DNA from: Pandoraea communis
Lineage (GTDB): Bacteria > Pseudomonadota > Gammaproteobacteria > Burkholderiales > Burkholderiaceae
NCBI RefSeq assembly: GCF_902459745.1
Contig: NZ_CABPSJ010000009.1
Coordinates: 124,001-188,000 of the forward strand
Reading direction: 5' to 3'
Length of the DNA: 64,000 bases
Shown piece by piece: positions 19,216 to 27,413 of the stretch. The translations under genes and the position numbers were made by a program. Under the pieces are notes generated by a model that saw only the letters and a program-made list of their open reading frames with translations, had not been told where the DNA came from and made no database searches. Every line of letters begins with the position of its first letter. Positions within the stretch are counted from its first letter, which is position 1.

Positions 19216-19818
19216 TCAGCGACGCAGCCAGCCGCGCGCGATTGGCCATGCCATCAGGCGGCGATAGATGCCTTCGAGGATGGCCGAGACGATACGGCTC
19301 GTTTCCCGTGCGCTCGCCGTGCGCATGATGAGTGCGGCCGCAATCGACACGACCAGTCCGCCAAGCATGTCGACCGGCCAGTGAACGCCGAGATAAATGC
19401 GTGCCCAGCACACCGGCAGCGCGCAAATCAACAGCAAGCGGCCGAGCAGGCGCGGCGTGCGTGCGGCCATCCCCATCAGGACGAATGCCGACGTGAACAT
19501 GAGCGACGCGTGATTGCTGGGAAATGCGCTGGTGGGGGCATGGGGGAGCAGGTTCGTGCCGACACCGGCGACGAACGGCCGCGGCTCGGCCCAGGCCAGC
19601 CCGATGACGAAGTTGATCAGCAGCACGAGCCCCACGCCCAGCAGACCGTGAACGGCACCTTCGCGGTCACGTCCGCCTGCAAGCCACAGGGTGACCAGCC
19701 CCACCGGGAGCAGGACGATCAGATACTTGGCGAGGAAGACGGCGACGGCCAATTCACCTTCGCTCACATTGGGCGAGGCGTTGATGGCCAGAAAGAGGGC
19801 GCGGTTGAGTGAATCCAT
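19216..19818 (-). CDS. PAP2-family membrane phosphatase (undecaprenyl-diphosphatase, BcrC-like)
   Basis: 200 aa, about five to six TM segments. The three PAP2 motifs are present: a variant first motif ending AWAEPRPF, PSNH (SAFPSNHAS) and ARIYLGVHWPVD. The overall order matches YbjG/BcrC enzymes, which dephosphorylate undecaprenyl pyrophosphate on the outer face of the membrane to recycle the cell-wall carrier. Transcribed away from the mgtA leader. Identity as BcrC-like is from size and context-free motifs only. Confidence 0.8.
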   Translation of the reverse strand: MDSLNRALFLAINASPNVSEGELAVAVFLAKYLIVLLPVGLVTLWLAGGRDREGAVHGLLGVGLVLLINFVIGLAWAEPRPFVAGVGTNLLPHAPTSAFPSNHASLMFTSAFVLMGMAARTPRLLGRLLLICALPVCWARIYLGVHWPVDMLGGLVVSIAAALIMRTASARETSRIVSAILEGIYRRLMAWPIARGWLRR

Positions 19819-20061
19819 GAAGTCCGGGAGGCCAGAGGTGACTGCCGGTGGTCAGCGGCGCTACCGGGCTGCACACGCAGTGCCGGCGCATCGACAGCCG
19901 CCGGCAGGCGGTTTGTGACGAAAACATGACGAATTCTGACTGAGCCGCTTTCCGTTGGAAAGTTGCATTTGTCATCATTTTGTAACGCGTTGAATTGTCA
20001 CTTTTCTTTCGACGCACTTGGGGGTAAGATTGCGCCGTTATAGCTTTCAGGAGGTCCTTCC

Positions 20062-20124
20062 GTGGACAGTGGTTCTAGTGGTAGTTGCCGGTCGACACAG
20101 GTCGACACCATCACCGCGAGTTAG
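20062..20124 (+). CDS. Candidate 20-aa leader peptide of mgtA
   Basis: A GTG-started ORF (peptide MDSGSSGSCRSTQVDTITAS) preceded by a textbook SD, CAGGAGG at 20048-20054, with 7-nt spacing. It is rich in Ser/Thr and holds one Cys; unlike the Pro-rich MgtL of enteric bacteria it has no proline. A GC-rich hairpin followed by TTTTATT lies 77 nt after the stop. The arrangement (strong SD, tiny ORF, terminator-like hairpin, ~600-nt leader before a Mg2+ transporter gene) suggests translation-linked attenuation. No experiment or homologue is known to me. Confidence 0.55.
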   Translation: MDSGSSGSCRSTQVDTITAS

Positions 20125-20201
20125 TCCCCGGGATCTTCCCCGCCGCTGACTCGCATAGTCGGGTTGGCGCGCACCTCTGATGTACGTCTCGATTGCCCTG
20201 T

Positions 20202-20232
20202 CCCCTTGGCCCGCATGCCAAAGGGTTTTATT
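20202..20232 (+). terminator. Terminator-like hairpin in the mgtA leader
   Basis: CCCTTGGC, a 6-nt loop, GCCAAAGGG (one bulged A), then TTTTATT. It lies downstream of the leader peptide and ~430 nt upstream of mgtA, with no gene end next to it, so it would act as an attenuator or as a conditional stop. Confidence 0.55.
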
Positions 20233-20414
20233 GGGTCATACCGATAGCGTCCGTCTTTCGTAGCACGCTCCCTAATTAGCTTTACATCTGCCGTTCGGGC
20301 TGTCCCGCCGTGCGCGTGTGTTCGTTTTCGGGCCGTTTGCCGTTGTGCACCGGTCGCCGGACTCGATCTCATCGCCTGCGCCGGGCGGATTGCCGCGCGG
20401 CCGGGAGATTCATC

Positions 20415-20600
20415 GTGTTCCGTTACTCAATGACCCTTCGCAGCGGTAATCCGCAAGCCCTGATGCTGCCGAGCGAGTGCCTGCATCACTATCACGTCGA
20501 TCCGCATCCGGAAGCCACCGAAACGGTGCGTCCGGGCGCAGGGGCGCGTCTCGGGCAGTGGCTGCGGGCGTTCGTGCGCCGCGAAAAAACGGCGGGCTGA
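20415..20600 (+). CDS. Small protein upstream of mgtA with a Cys/His cluster
   Basis: 61 codons from a GTG with SD GGGAG at 20403-20407 (7-nt spacing). An internal ATG at 20430 is a possible alternative start. The centre holds C22, H24, H25, H27 and H31 (CLHHYHVDPHPE), a composition that could bind a metal ion; the C-terminus is basic (WLRAFVRREKTAG). No TM segment. It ends 68 bp before mgtA on the same strand and so is probably in the same transcript. I do not recognise a family. Confidence 0.5.
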   Translation: MFRYSMTLRSGNPQALMLPSECLHHYHVDPHPEATETVRPGAGARLGQWLRAFVRREKTAG

Positions 20601-20668
20601 GCCTGCCTTACGACTTTCGGGGGCGCAGGCGGTTCACCGGTGCCCCGGACATTTTCAGGATGTATCCG

Positions 20669-23410
20669 ATGCAACAAGCTCTCACGCTCAGCGAGCGACT
20701 GATTGCGGTGCTTGGCGCGCGCCTTGGGCTGCGCTTCTTCCGTCGCCGCGACATGCTCGAAACCCTCGACGCACCAGCGCACGGCCATGAGGCACCGCCG
20801 GGTCTCGTCGACGCCGCCCGCGACGCCGGCCCGGATCTGCTCGCACGGCTGAGCACCACCCGCGACGGGCTGTCCGACGACGAAGCCGCCACCGTGCGGG
20901 CACATGTCGGTGCCAACGAAGTCGAGCACGAAAAGCCGTTGCCCTGGTGGCGGCACCTGTTCAACTGCTACCGCAATCCGTTCAATCTGCTGCTCTCGGC
21001 ACTGGCCGCTGTGTCATTTGCGACCGACGACACCGAGGGAACGATCATCATCGCGTCGATGGTGATCATTTCCACGGTGTTGCGATTTGTGCAGGAAGCG
21101 CGTTCGAACAAGGCTGCGGAGAAGCTCAAAGCGATGGTGAGCACCACGGCCACGGTGCTGCGCCGCGAGGCGCTGGGCGACGGTGGCGCAGAGCCCGACA
21201 ACGTGCGCCGTCTGGGCCGCATGGGCCGCGAAATTCCGTTGGCGGAACTCGTGCCGGGCGACATCGTGTTGCTCGCGGCCGGTGACATGATTCCGGCGGA
21301 TGTACGCATTCTCGCGGCCAAGGACTTGTTCGTCTCGCAATCGGCCCTCACCGGCGAGGCGCTGCCTGTCGAGAAATTTGCGCACGCGTGCGAGTCCGGC
21401 GGGAGCAATCCGCTCGCTTACGACAATCTCGCCTTCATGGGCACGAACGTTGTCAGCGGCTCGGCCACGGCGGTGGTCGTGGCAACCGGTGCGCGCACCT
21501 TCTTCGGCTCGCTCGCGCAGCGCGTCACGGCGCTGCAACCGACGGTCACGTCGTTCCAGCAAGGCGTGAATCGCGTGTCGTGGGTGCTGATCCGCTTCAT
21601 GATGGTCATGACCCCCATCGTGTTGCTCATCAACGGCTTTACCAAGCACGACTGGCTCGAAGCCTCGTTGTTTGCGCTGTCGGTGGCGGTCGGTCTGACA
21701 CCTGAAATGCTGCCGATGATCGTGACGGCTACGCTGGCGAAGGGTGCGGTCGTGCTCTCGCGCAAGAAGGTGATCGTCAAGCGGCTCGATGCGATTCAGA
21801 ACTTCGGCGCGATGGATGTGCTGTGCACGGACAAGACCGGCACGCTCACACAGGACAAGATTTGTCTTGAGCGTCACACCGATGTCTGGGGCCATGGCTC
21901 CGAAGACGTGCTCGAGTACGCCTATCTCAACAGCTTCTACCAGACCGGACTGAAGAACCTGCTCGATGTGGCGGTGCTCGATCATGCGGAGTTGCACCAG
22001 CGTCTGGACGTGGTGAACCGCTACCGCAAGATCGATGAGATTCCGTTCGATTTCCAGCGCCGTCGCATGTCGGTGGTGGTCAGCGAGAACGGTGCGCATC
22101 ACGAGTTGATCTGCAAGGGCGCGGTGGAAGAGGTGATGGCGGTGTGCGACCGTGTGCAGCACGGCGCGAATGTCGAACCGCTGACGCCCGACGTGCTGGC
22201 TCGCCTGCGTCGCGTGACGGCCGATCTGAACGCCGAAGGGCTGCGCGTGGTGGCGGTGGCGACGCGTCATTTGCCGCCCGTGCGCGAGCGCTATGGGGTT
22301 GCGGACGAAAGCGAACTCGTGCTCGTCGGCTACATTGCGTTTCTCGATCCGCCCAAGGAGTCGACGGCGCCCGCGTTGACGGCGCTCGCGGCGGCAGGCG
22401 TCGACGTCAAGGTGCTCACGGGCGATAACGATCTCGTGACGGCGAAGGTCTGCCGCGAGGTCGGCCTGAAGGTGAACGGCTGCGTGTTGGGCGATGACAT
22501 CGAGGCGATGAGCGATGCGGAACTGGCGCAGACCGTCGAGCGTGCCAACGTGTTCGCGAAGCTCACGCCGGCGCACAAGGAACGGCTCGTGCGGATGCTG
22601 CGTGCGAACGGTCATGTGGTGGGCTTCATGGGCGACGGCATCAACGATGCGCCGGCGTTGCGTGCTGCGGATATCGGCATCTCGGTGGATACGGCGGTGG
22701 ACATCGCCAAGGAGGCGGCCGATATGATCCTGCTCGAGAAGAGCCTGATGGTGCTTGAGCAGGGGGTGATCGAAGGGCGTCGCACGTTTGCGAACATGCT
22801 CAAGTACATCAAGATGACGGCCAGCTCGAACTTCGGCAATGTCTTCTCGGTGCTGATTGCGAGTGCGTTCTTGCCGTTCCTGCCGATGCTGCCGTTGCAG
22901 TTGCTCACGCAGAATCTGCTTTACGACCTGTCGCAAACGACGATTCCGTTCGACAACGTCGACGACGAGCAACTGACGCGGCCGCAGCGCTGGAACCCGG
23001 CGGATCTGTCGCGCTTTATGGTGTTCTTCGGCCCGATCAGCTCGATTTTCGACGTGCTGACGTTCCTGGCGATGTGGCACCTGTTCGGCGCGAACAGCGC
23101 CGAGCACCAGACGCTGTTCCAGTCCGGCTGGTTCGTCGAAGGGCTGTTGTCGCAGACGCTGATCGTGCATCTGATCCGCACGCGCCGTATTCCGTTCGTG
23201 CAGAGCCGCGCCGCGTGGCCATTGCTGCTGATGACGGGCGCGGTGATGCTGATCGGCCTGATGCTGCCGATGTCGCCGTTTGCGGACACGTTCAAGATGC
23301 AGGCGCTGCCGCTCGCGTACTTCCCGATGCTCGCCGCCATCCTCCTCGCCTACGCCGTGTTGACGCAGTTGATGAAAGGCATGTTTGCACGACGGTTTGG
23401 GTGGCAGTGA
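20669..23410 (+). CDS. mgtA: Mg2+-importing P-type ATPase (MgtA/MgtB, type IIIB)
   Basis: 913 aa. The phosphorylated Asp is in CTDKTGTLTQD, the TGE loop is SALTGEALPVEK, and the hinge is GDGINDAPALRAADIGISVD. The N-terminal cation ATPase domain includes EHEKPLPWWRHLFNCYRNPFNLLL and the C-terminal TM set ends with the LAYFPMLAAILLAYAVLTQLMK block typical of MgtA. It imports Mg2+ at the inner membrane. The ATG at 20669 has AGGA 8 nt upstream; an ATG 9 bases earlier lacks room for an SD. Long regulated leader upstream, see the entries at 20062-20600. Confidence 0.93.
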   Translation: MQQALTLSERLIAVLGARLGLRFFRRRDMLETLDAPAHGHEAPPGLVDAARDAGPDLLARLSTTRDGLSDDEAATVRAHVGANEVEHEKPLPWWRHLFNCYRNPFNLLLSALAAVSFATDDTEGTIIIASMVIISTVLRFVQEARSNKAAEKLKAMVSTTATVLRREALGDGGAEPDNVRRLGRMGREIPLAELVPGDIVLLAAGDMIPADVRILAAKDLFVSQSALTGEALPVEKFAHACESGGSNPLAYDNLAFMGTNVVSGSATAVVVATGARTFFGSLAQRVTALQPTVTSFQQGVNRVSWVLIRFMMVMTPIVLLINGFTKHDWLEASLFALSVAVGLTPEMLPMIVTATLAKGAVVLSRKKVIVKRLDAIQNFGAMDVLCTDKTGTLTQDKICLERHTDVWGHGSEDVLEYAYLNSFYQTGLKNLLDVAVLDHAELHQRLDVVNRYRKIDEIPFDFQRRRMSVVVSENGAHHELICKGAVEEVMAVCDRVQHGANVEPLTPDVLARLRRVTADLNAEGLRVVAVATRHLPPVRERYGVADESELVLVGYIAFLDPPKESTAPALTALAAAGVDVKVLTGDNDLVTAKVCREVGLKVNGCVLGDDIEAMSDAELAQTVERANVFAKLTPAHKERLVRMLRANGHVVGFMGDGINDAPALRAADIGISVDTAVDIAKEAADMILLEKSLMVLEQGVIEGRRTFANMLKYIKMTASSNFGNVFSVLIASAFLPFLPMLPLQLLTQNLLYDLSQTTIPFDNVDDEQLTRPQRWNPADLSRFMVFFGPISSIFDVLTFLAMWHLFGANSAEHQTLFQSGWFVEGLLSQTLIVHLIRTRRIPFVQSRAAWPLLLMTGAVMLIGLMLPMSPFADTFKMQALPLAYFPMLAAILLAYAVLTQLMKGMFARRFGWQ

Positions 23411-23415
23411 AGTAG

Positions 23416-24627
23416 CTATTGCGGACGGGGCAGGCGAGAGGTGGTTGAGCGCAGTGGGCTTCGGGCGAAGAGGCCAAGTCCCACTGCCGACACGCCCGCA
23501 ACCAGGAACACGAGTTCGATGCTTGTGACGCTTGAGAGCGCTCCACCGGCCAATGGTGCGGTGATCAAAACCAGCAGTTGAAGGCTTCTGCCGGTCGAGG
23601 TCACTGTGCCTAGCGTTTCGCGAGGGCACTCGCGTTGAAACGTCACCATCATCAACATGACACCGAGTCCATACCCGAGCCCGTTGCCGATCCATAGGCA
23701 GAGCATGAGGGGCAACGGTACGGTGACATCCGCGTACACCATGACGGCCGGTATCAAAATCGTTAGCCCGAACAGTGAACAGGATGTTGCGAGCAATGTC
23801 GTTGATTTGCATAGCCTGACGGCGTGCCGGAAGACAAAGGCACCGATCATCGCACCCGCCGCCGTACAGCCGACGATGCTGCCGAAGGTACCGTCCGGAT
23901 AACCGCGCGCCTTCAGGAAGAGGGATAACAGTGCATCGTAAAAACCAAGGATGAACGCTTGGCAAAGCGTCACGATAAACACGCGCCTTAACACGGCGTG
24001 ATCACGCAATATCGAGTGGAATACCGTCCAGAGCGGGCGGGTTCGTTGGGTGGAGTGATGGACGCCGGTGTTGATAGGTGTTCTCGATCCCGACACGAGC
24101 AAGAAACCAGCTACACCAAGCGCTGCGGAAATAGTGAAGCCGGAAAAGCCGGCATAAGCGGTGAAGGCTGCAACGAGAGGCGCAACGAGTTTGGTGATTT
24201 GATCAATGAGCGTTACTCGCCCTGCGTTCGCGGGAAGTGCGTTGTCGTCGAGAAGATGCCGGAAGAGTTGTTGTTCGGCAGGGGCTGGCGCGATGTTGGA
24301 GAGCCCCTTGAGTGCGACGCATGCTAGGAATATGTCGAGCGTCGGTGCTTGCCAGAGCGCGATGGCGGAGAGCACTCTCACGACATAGCTCCAACGCAAG
24401 AGACGCCATGGGCAGACTCTATCTGCATAGGCGCCCAGCCATGGCCCGAATAGTACGCCGGGTAAGCCATACAGCATCATGGCTAAACCGACCGAAACAG
24501 CGTCTGCGTTCCAGCGGAATGCCAGATTCTCGAAGATCAACGTGAAGTCGATCCACAAGATGGCGGCCCCCACGGAACGGGAGGCGAGAAGGCGTGGGTA
24601 GTTTCCGATGTGGGGGGATGGGGTCAC
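23416..24627 (-). CDS. MFS transporter, last gene of the peptide-modification operon
   Basis: 403 aa, about 12 hydrophobic segments, major facilitator type. The loop-2/3 motif is GPWLGAYADRVCPWRLLRWS (the GxxxDRxxRR-type signature in altered form). Such proteins export drugs or small natural products by proton antiport. Its ATG overlaps the stop of the carbamoyltransferase gene by 4 nt (ATGA), so it is part of the SagB-carbamoyltransferase operon and probably exports that product or provides self-protection. GC content is lower than that of the chromosome around it. Confidence 0.82.
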   Translation of the reverse strand: MTPSPHIGNYPRLLASRSVGAAILWIDFTLIFENLAFRWNADAVSVGLAMMLYGLPGVLFGPWLGAYADRVCPWRLLRWSYVVRVLSAIALWQAPTLDIFLACVALKGLSNIAPAPAEQQLFRHLLDDNALPANAGRVTLIDQITKLVAPLVAAFTAYAGFSGFTISAALGVAGFLLVSGSRTPINTGVHHSTQRTRPLWTVFHSILRDHAVLRRVFIVTLCQAFILGFYDALLSLFLKARGYPDGTFGSIVGCTAAGAMIGAFVFRHAVRLCKSTTLLATSCSLFGLTILIPAVMVYADVTVPLPLMLCLWIGNGLGYGLGVMLMMVTFQRECPRETLGTVTSTGRSLQLLVLITAPLAGGALSSVTSIELVFLVAGVSAVGLGLFARSPLRSTTSRLPRPQ

Positions 24628-26210
24628 GACGTCTCTCCAAGTATTTCGGCGGGGCTGTTTTTTCGCATATAGAGCCTATCCTCAATGACAAATCCATCCA
24701 GATGGACCTCGCGCGCATAGTTGGCCAGATCGGAACCTCGGTTGATGAAGTCCGTACCGTTGAAATTCAACGACGTATTACAAAGCACGCCAACGCCGCA
24801 GAGTTTTCGAAATTCGGAAAGAACTGAATGAAGCGCAGCATTTTGCTCATAAGTCACTGTCTGAACTCGCGCAGATCCATCCACATGAGTGATAGCTTGG
24901 AGATGCGGGTTTAGAACCTGATGGAAGAAGAGCATGTAGGGGCTAGATTTGGCCGGGGAAAAATGCTCACCGACCTCCTCTGCACTGCAAACTGGGGCGA
25001 TTGGTCGAAATGACTCTCGCCGCTTTAGTTGATTCAATCGAAGAAGTGTCTGTTTGCTAAATGGGCTCGCCAAAATTGAGCGATTACCAAGTGCGCGCGG
25101 TCCGATTTCCGCGTTTCCTCTCGCCCAACCCAGAATTGCTCCGTCGTGAAGGTACTTTGCTATATCTGCTGGTGTCGCTTTTGTGCAGACAAAATCTCGA
25201 TACTCAATTTCGTCAACCACAAACGGCTGGCCTGAGTACACGGACCAATTGAGTTTCGCTGAGCCAGTGAGCACAAATTGAGCATCTGCTGCGGTGCCTA
25301 TGGCGGAGCCACTATCGTTGGCGCAAGGCGGAACAAAAACGTCAGAAAAAAGCCCCGTGGCGGAGAGGGACGAGTTCCATTCGCAATTTAGCCCGCACCC
25401 TCCGGATATGAGTAAGGGGGACTTTCGCGTAATGCACGGGCTGATACGAGTGATAAAACGCTGAAGAATTGCGTCGGATATCAGGCGAGAAAATCGTTTT
25501 CCTGTTGTAGACGTTACGCCGCAGTTAAACTGAGAGAACGCTCGGAAATCGGATTTCGAGAATTTCGGGATTTTCTCGGGATTCGAGAGTAAAGCGCTGA
25601 CGAGATATTGCTCTTCTTGAGTCGGAGAAAGCTCATCTTCGTAGGCGGCCAACGCCATGAGCTTTCCTGCATCGGACAATCGTATTGCCCCGGGAGAGAG
25701 ATCAAATGATGGGTCCATTAGCCCATAGGCGAACGCATATCTAATACCAGGACCCCACATAACGTCGCACAGAAGACTGATGTTCATCGCATCGTCAATC
25801 TCATAAAAGCGTCCTATATGTCCCTCCCATACCAATGCGTAACACGGAACCCCTTGGGGGAATGGTGATAACGCGTAAGAACAGAGAATGTGAGATCGCT
25901 CATGCGATGAGGAAATTAGTTTGATATGTCGACCAAAAATTTCCACCTGTCTGATTTCCGGGGCTTCAAGTCCTAAGTAGCCGCTGCCAATCTTACGCCT
26001 TGCGCCTCCCCGAATTTCGTCCCAGCCGCTAATTGCAATCGCATCAGGTTGGGCTCGGGAGAATTCAAAGGAATCAATTATGCTAGTGACATCTAATGGA
26101 GAAAAACGAGAAGCGGAATCTTTCTCCGCCTCGTGCGAGAATTTTAGGAATTCATCGCTGACGTAGACCGATGATCCATCGTGCCCCGGTTTAAATGACA
26201 AGATTTTCAA
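24624..26210 (-). CDS. O-carbamoyltransferase, TobZ/NodU/CmcH family
   Basis: 528 aa. The N-terminal Kae1-like part has GHDGSS and the metal-binding His pair in SSHERSHILCSYA; the C-terminal YrdC-like part has SGGCGLNCEWN, CANDSGSAIGTAADA, ARGNAEIGPRALGNRSIL, FRPIAPV and NTSLNFNG. The family makes carbamoyl-adenylate from carbamoyl phosphate and ATP and moves the carbamoyl to a hydroxyl of an antibiotic or Nod factor. Slightly short (~570 usual) and poorly conserved in its first 100 residues, so it may have an unusual acceptor. Overlaps both neighbours by 4 nt; clearly AT-richer than the flanks. Confidence 0.85.
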   Translation of the reverse strand: MKILSFKPGHDGSSVYVSDEFLKFSHEAEKDSASRFSPLDVTSIIDSFEFSRAQPDAIAISGWDEIRGGARRKIGSGYLGLEAPEIRQVEIFGRHIKLISSSHERSHILCSYALSPFPQGVPCYALVWEGHIGRFYEIDDAMNISLLCDVMWGPGIRYAFAYGLMDPSFDLSPGAIRLSDAGKLMALAAYEDELSPTQEEQYLVSALLSNPEKIPKFSKSDFRAFSQFNCGVTSTTGKRFSRLISDAILQRFITRISPCITRKSPLLISGGCGLNCEWNSSLSATGLFSDVFVPPCANDSGSAIGTAADAQFVLTGSAKLNWSVYSGQPFVVDEIEYRDFVCTKATPADIAKYLHDGAILGWARGNAEIGPRALGNRSILASPFSKQTLLRLNQLKRRESFRPIAPVCSAEEVGEHFSPAKSSPYMLFFHQVLNPHLQAITHVDGSARVQTVTYEQNAALHSVLSEFRKLCGVGVLCNTSLNFNGTDFINRGSDLANYAREVHLDGFVIEDRLYMRKNSPAEILGETS

Positions 26211-27265
26211 TGACGCACCTTCTGCTTTTGAAAGTTCTGTAAGGCCGTTAGCGCGTCTTTAGCAACGGCGCCCGTGCCGTAACCCGCCCCGAGAAAGAAG
26301 AGCGTCGATTCGGTCACTCCGTCGACCTGAAGCAGCGAGTTCGCCTCAGCGTCTACAAAATATCCTGTGGGCCATGACTGGATTCCCTGGGCGGCGGAGA
26401 CTAGTTGAAACGTCTGGATCAGACATCCCACGTCCATTAGTGCGACACGGTACGCTCTTGAGTGGGGGTATTTCCACCAGAGTTTATCGAAGCGTGACGT
26501 GATGAATACCCCATAAGACAGGCCGTCTGCGACTGTCTGATTGCAGAGAACGTGACATATATTCTCCCTGCTGGGTGCTTCAGATATATAGGAGAGTTCG
26601 TGCCGTATTGATCGATAGTGATACGTTCCCGGGCGTAGCCCGGTCACGTTGAACGCAATCAAATATGGTTCGCTTGCCTGCATTGACCCACCTGATGGCG
26701 AGGTCCTACGGTACCCGATCGGCATCAATCCGGCTTCTTCGAGGTCTGAGCGGGAACCGCCGTGAATTGCGCCAAATGTTGCCCAGAGTGAATTCGCGAC
26801 CTCTTGCAATGAGATTGCTTTGCCATCGAATGCGCGGCAAGTTGCTCGTTGCATCAGCGCCGTGCCGAGATCACAGGTGTTTATCGTCTGGGGCGGCGGT
26901 AAAGGGGTGATGGGTCCGGGGCGAATGATCTCGACGGGAGGGATGGAGTTCGCGAGCGATGTGCAATGCTCAATGTAGCCGAGGTACGGAACTTCCTCAG
27001 CGGGGACGTCCGTCCGTGGAACTTGAGTTCCAACATGAAAAATCCTCGATAAGCAGTCCCATCCCCAATCGGCGGGGTCGCCTTGCGTAAGCAAGCCTGC
27101 TTCTGCTAGATCTTTGTCCACCCCCATTTCACTTTTGGGAGTTCCCCTAAGAAGTTCGAGAAGTCTTGCGATATGATCTGGGTCGATTTCGTATTGTTTA
27201 TGTTGCAGGTAATTCCAAAGAATTAATTTTCCATTCAGTATCTTAAGAAATGCTGTGGGGGTCAT
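26207..27265 (-). CDS. SagB/ThcOx-type FMN-dependent dehydrogenase
   Basis: 352 aa. An N-terminal ~125-residue part of the SagB kind (LILWNYLQHKQYEIDPDH, WDCLSRIFHVGTQ) is followed by the nitroreductase-fold FMN domain: QRATCRAFDGKAISL, RRTSPSGGSMQASEPYLIAF, GLRPGTYHYRS, FDKLWWKYPHSRAYRVALMDVG and LFFLGAGYG. SagB enzymes oxidise azolines to azoles in thiazole/oxazole-modified peptides, working with a YcaO cyclodehydratase; no YcaO gene is present here, so the substrate is different or the partner is elsewhere. First enzyme gene of the operon, 58 bp after the candidate precursor peptide gene. Confidence 0.83.
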   Translation of the reverse strand: MTPTAFLKILNGKLILWNYLQHKQYEIDPDHIARLLELLRGTPKSEMGVDKDLAEAGLLTQGDPADWGWDCLSRIFHVGTQVPRTDVPAEEVPYLGYIEHCTSLANSIPPVEIIRPGPITPLPPPQTINTCDLGTALMQRATCRAFDGKAISLQEVANSLWATFGAIHGGSRSDLEEAGLMPIGYRRTSPSGGSMQASEPYLIAFNVTGLRPGTYHYRSIRHELSYISEAPSRENICHVLCNQTVADGLSYGVFITSRFDKLWWKYPHSRAYRVALMDVGCLIQTFQLVSAAQGIQSWPTGYFVDAEANSLLQVDGVTESTLFFLGAGYGTGAVAKDALTALQNFQKQKVRH

Positions 27266-27280
27266 TGTTTCTCACTAATG

Positions 27281-27309
27281 GGCGCTCAGGGTCAGTGACT
27301 CCGAGCGCC
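27281..27309 (-). promoter_or_regulatory. Hairpin between precursor peptide and SagB genes
   Basis: Outer stem GGCGCTC / GAGCGCC (7 bp) and inner stem GTCA / TGAC form a strong imperfect hairpin. No U-run follows on the minus strand, so it is better read as an mRNA-stabilising or partial-termination element that would favour the peptide message over the enzyme messages, a common layout in RiPP operons. Confidence 0.55.
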
Positions 27310-27323
27310 AAGTTGCGTAGTAA

Positions 27324-27413
27324 TTAATTGCTGGACATCGGGCTCGTGTGAGGCGTGTTATATGCGTCGTTCGACTGGTTGGATAAGGATGATTCGATCT
27401 TGACTTGCTTCAT
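27324..27413 (-). CDS. Candidate RiPP precursor peptide, 29 aa
   Basis: A 29-aa ORF starting MKQVKIESSLSNQSNDAYNT and ending PHTSPMSSN. It has a good SD (AGGAGA, 6 nt before the ATG) and is on the strand of the SagB-carbamoyltransferase-MFS operon, directly upstream. Basic/hydrophobic residues (KQVKI) head the peptide; the rest is Ser/Thr/Asn/His/Pro-rich with one Tyr and no Cys. That gives many hydroxyl groups for an O-carbamoyltransferase but no thiols. It resembles no precursor class I know. Evidence is position, SD, hairpin and composition, not homology. Confidence 0.6.
   Translation of the reverse strand: MKQVKIESSLSNQSNDAYNTPHTSPMSSN

Noticed and set aside
21014-23965. A 983-codon open frame antisense to mgtA
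   Set aside because: It is Arg/His-rich, has no family motif and mirrors the codon bias of the high-GC mgtA gene on the other strand; a shadow frame.
23416-27413. Microcin C-type locus (peptide ends in Asn, MFS exporter present)
   Set aside because: No ThiF/MccB-type adenylyltransferase gene is present and the peptide is far longer than MccA; the match is only superficial.
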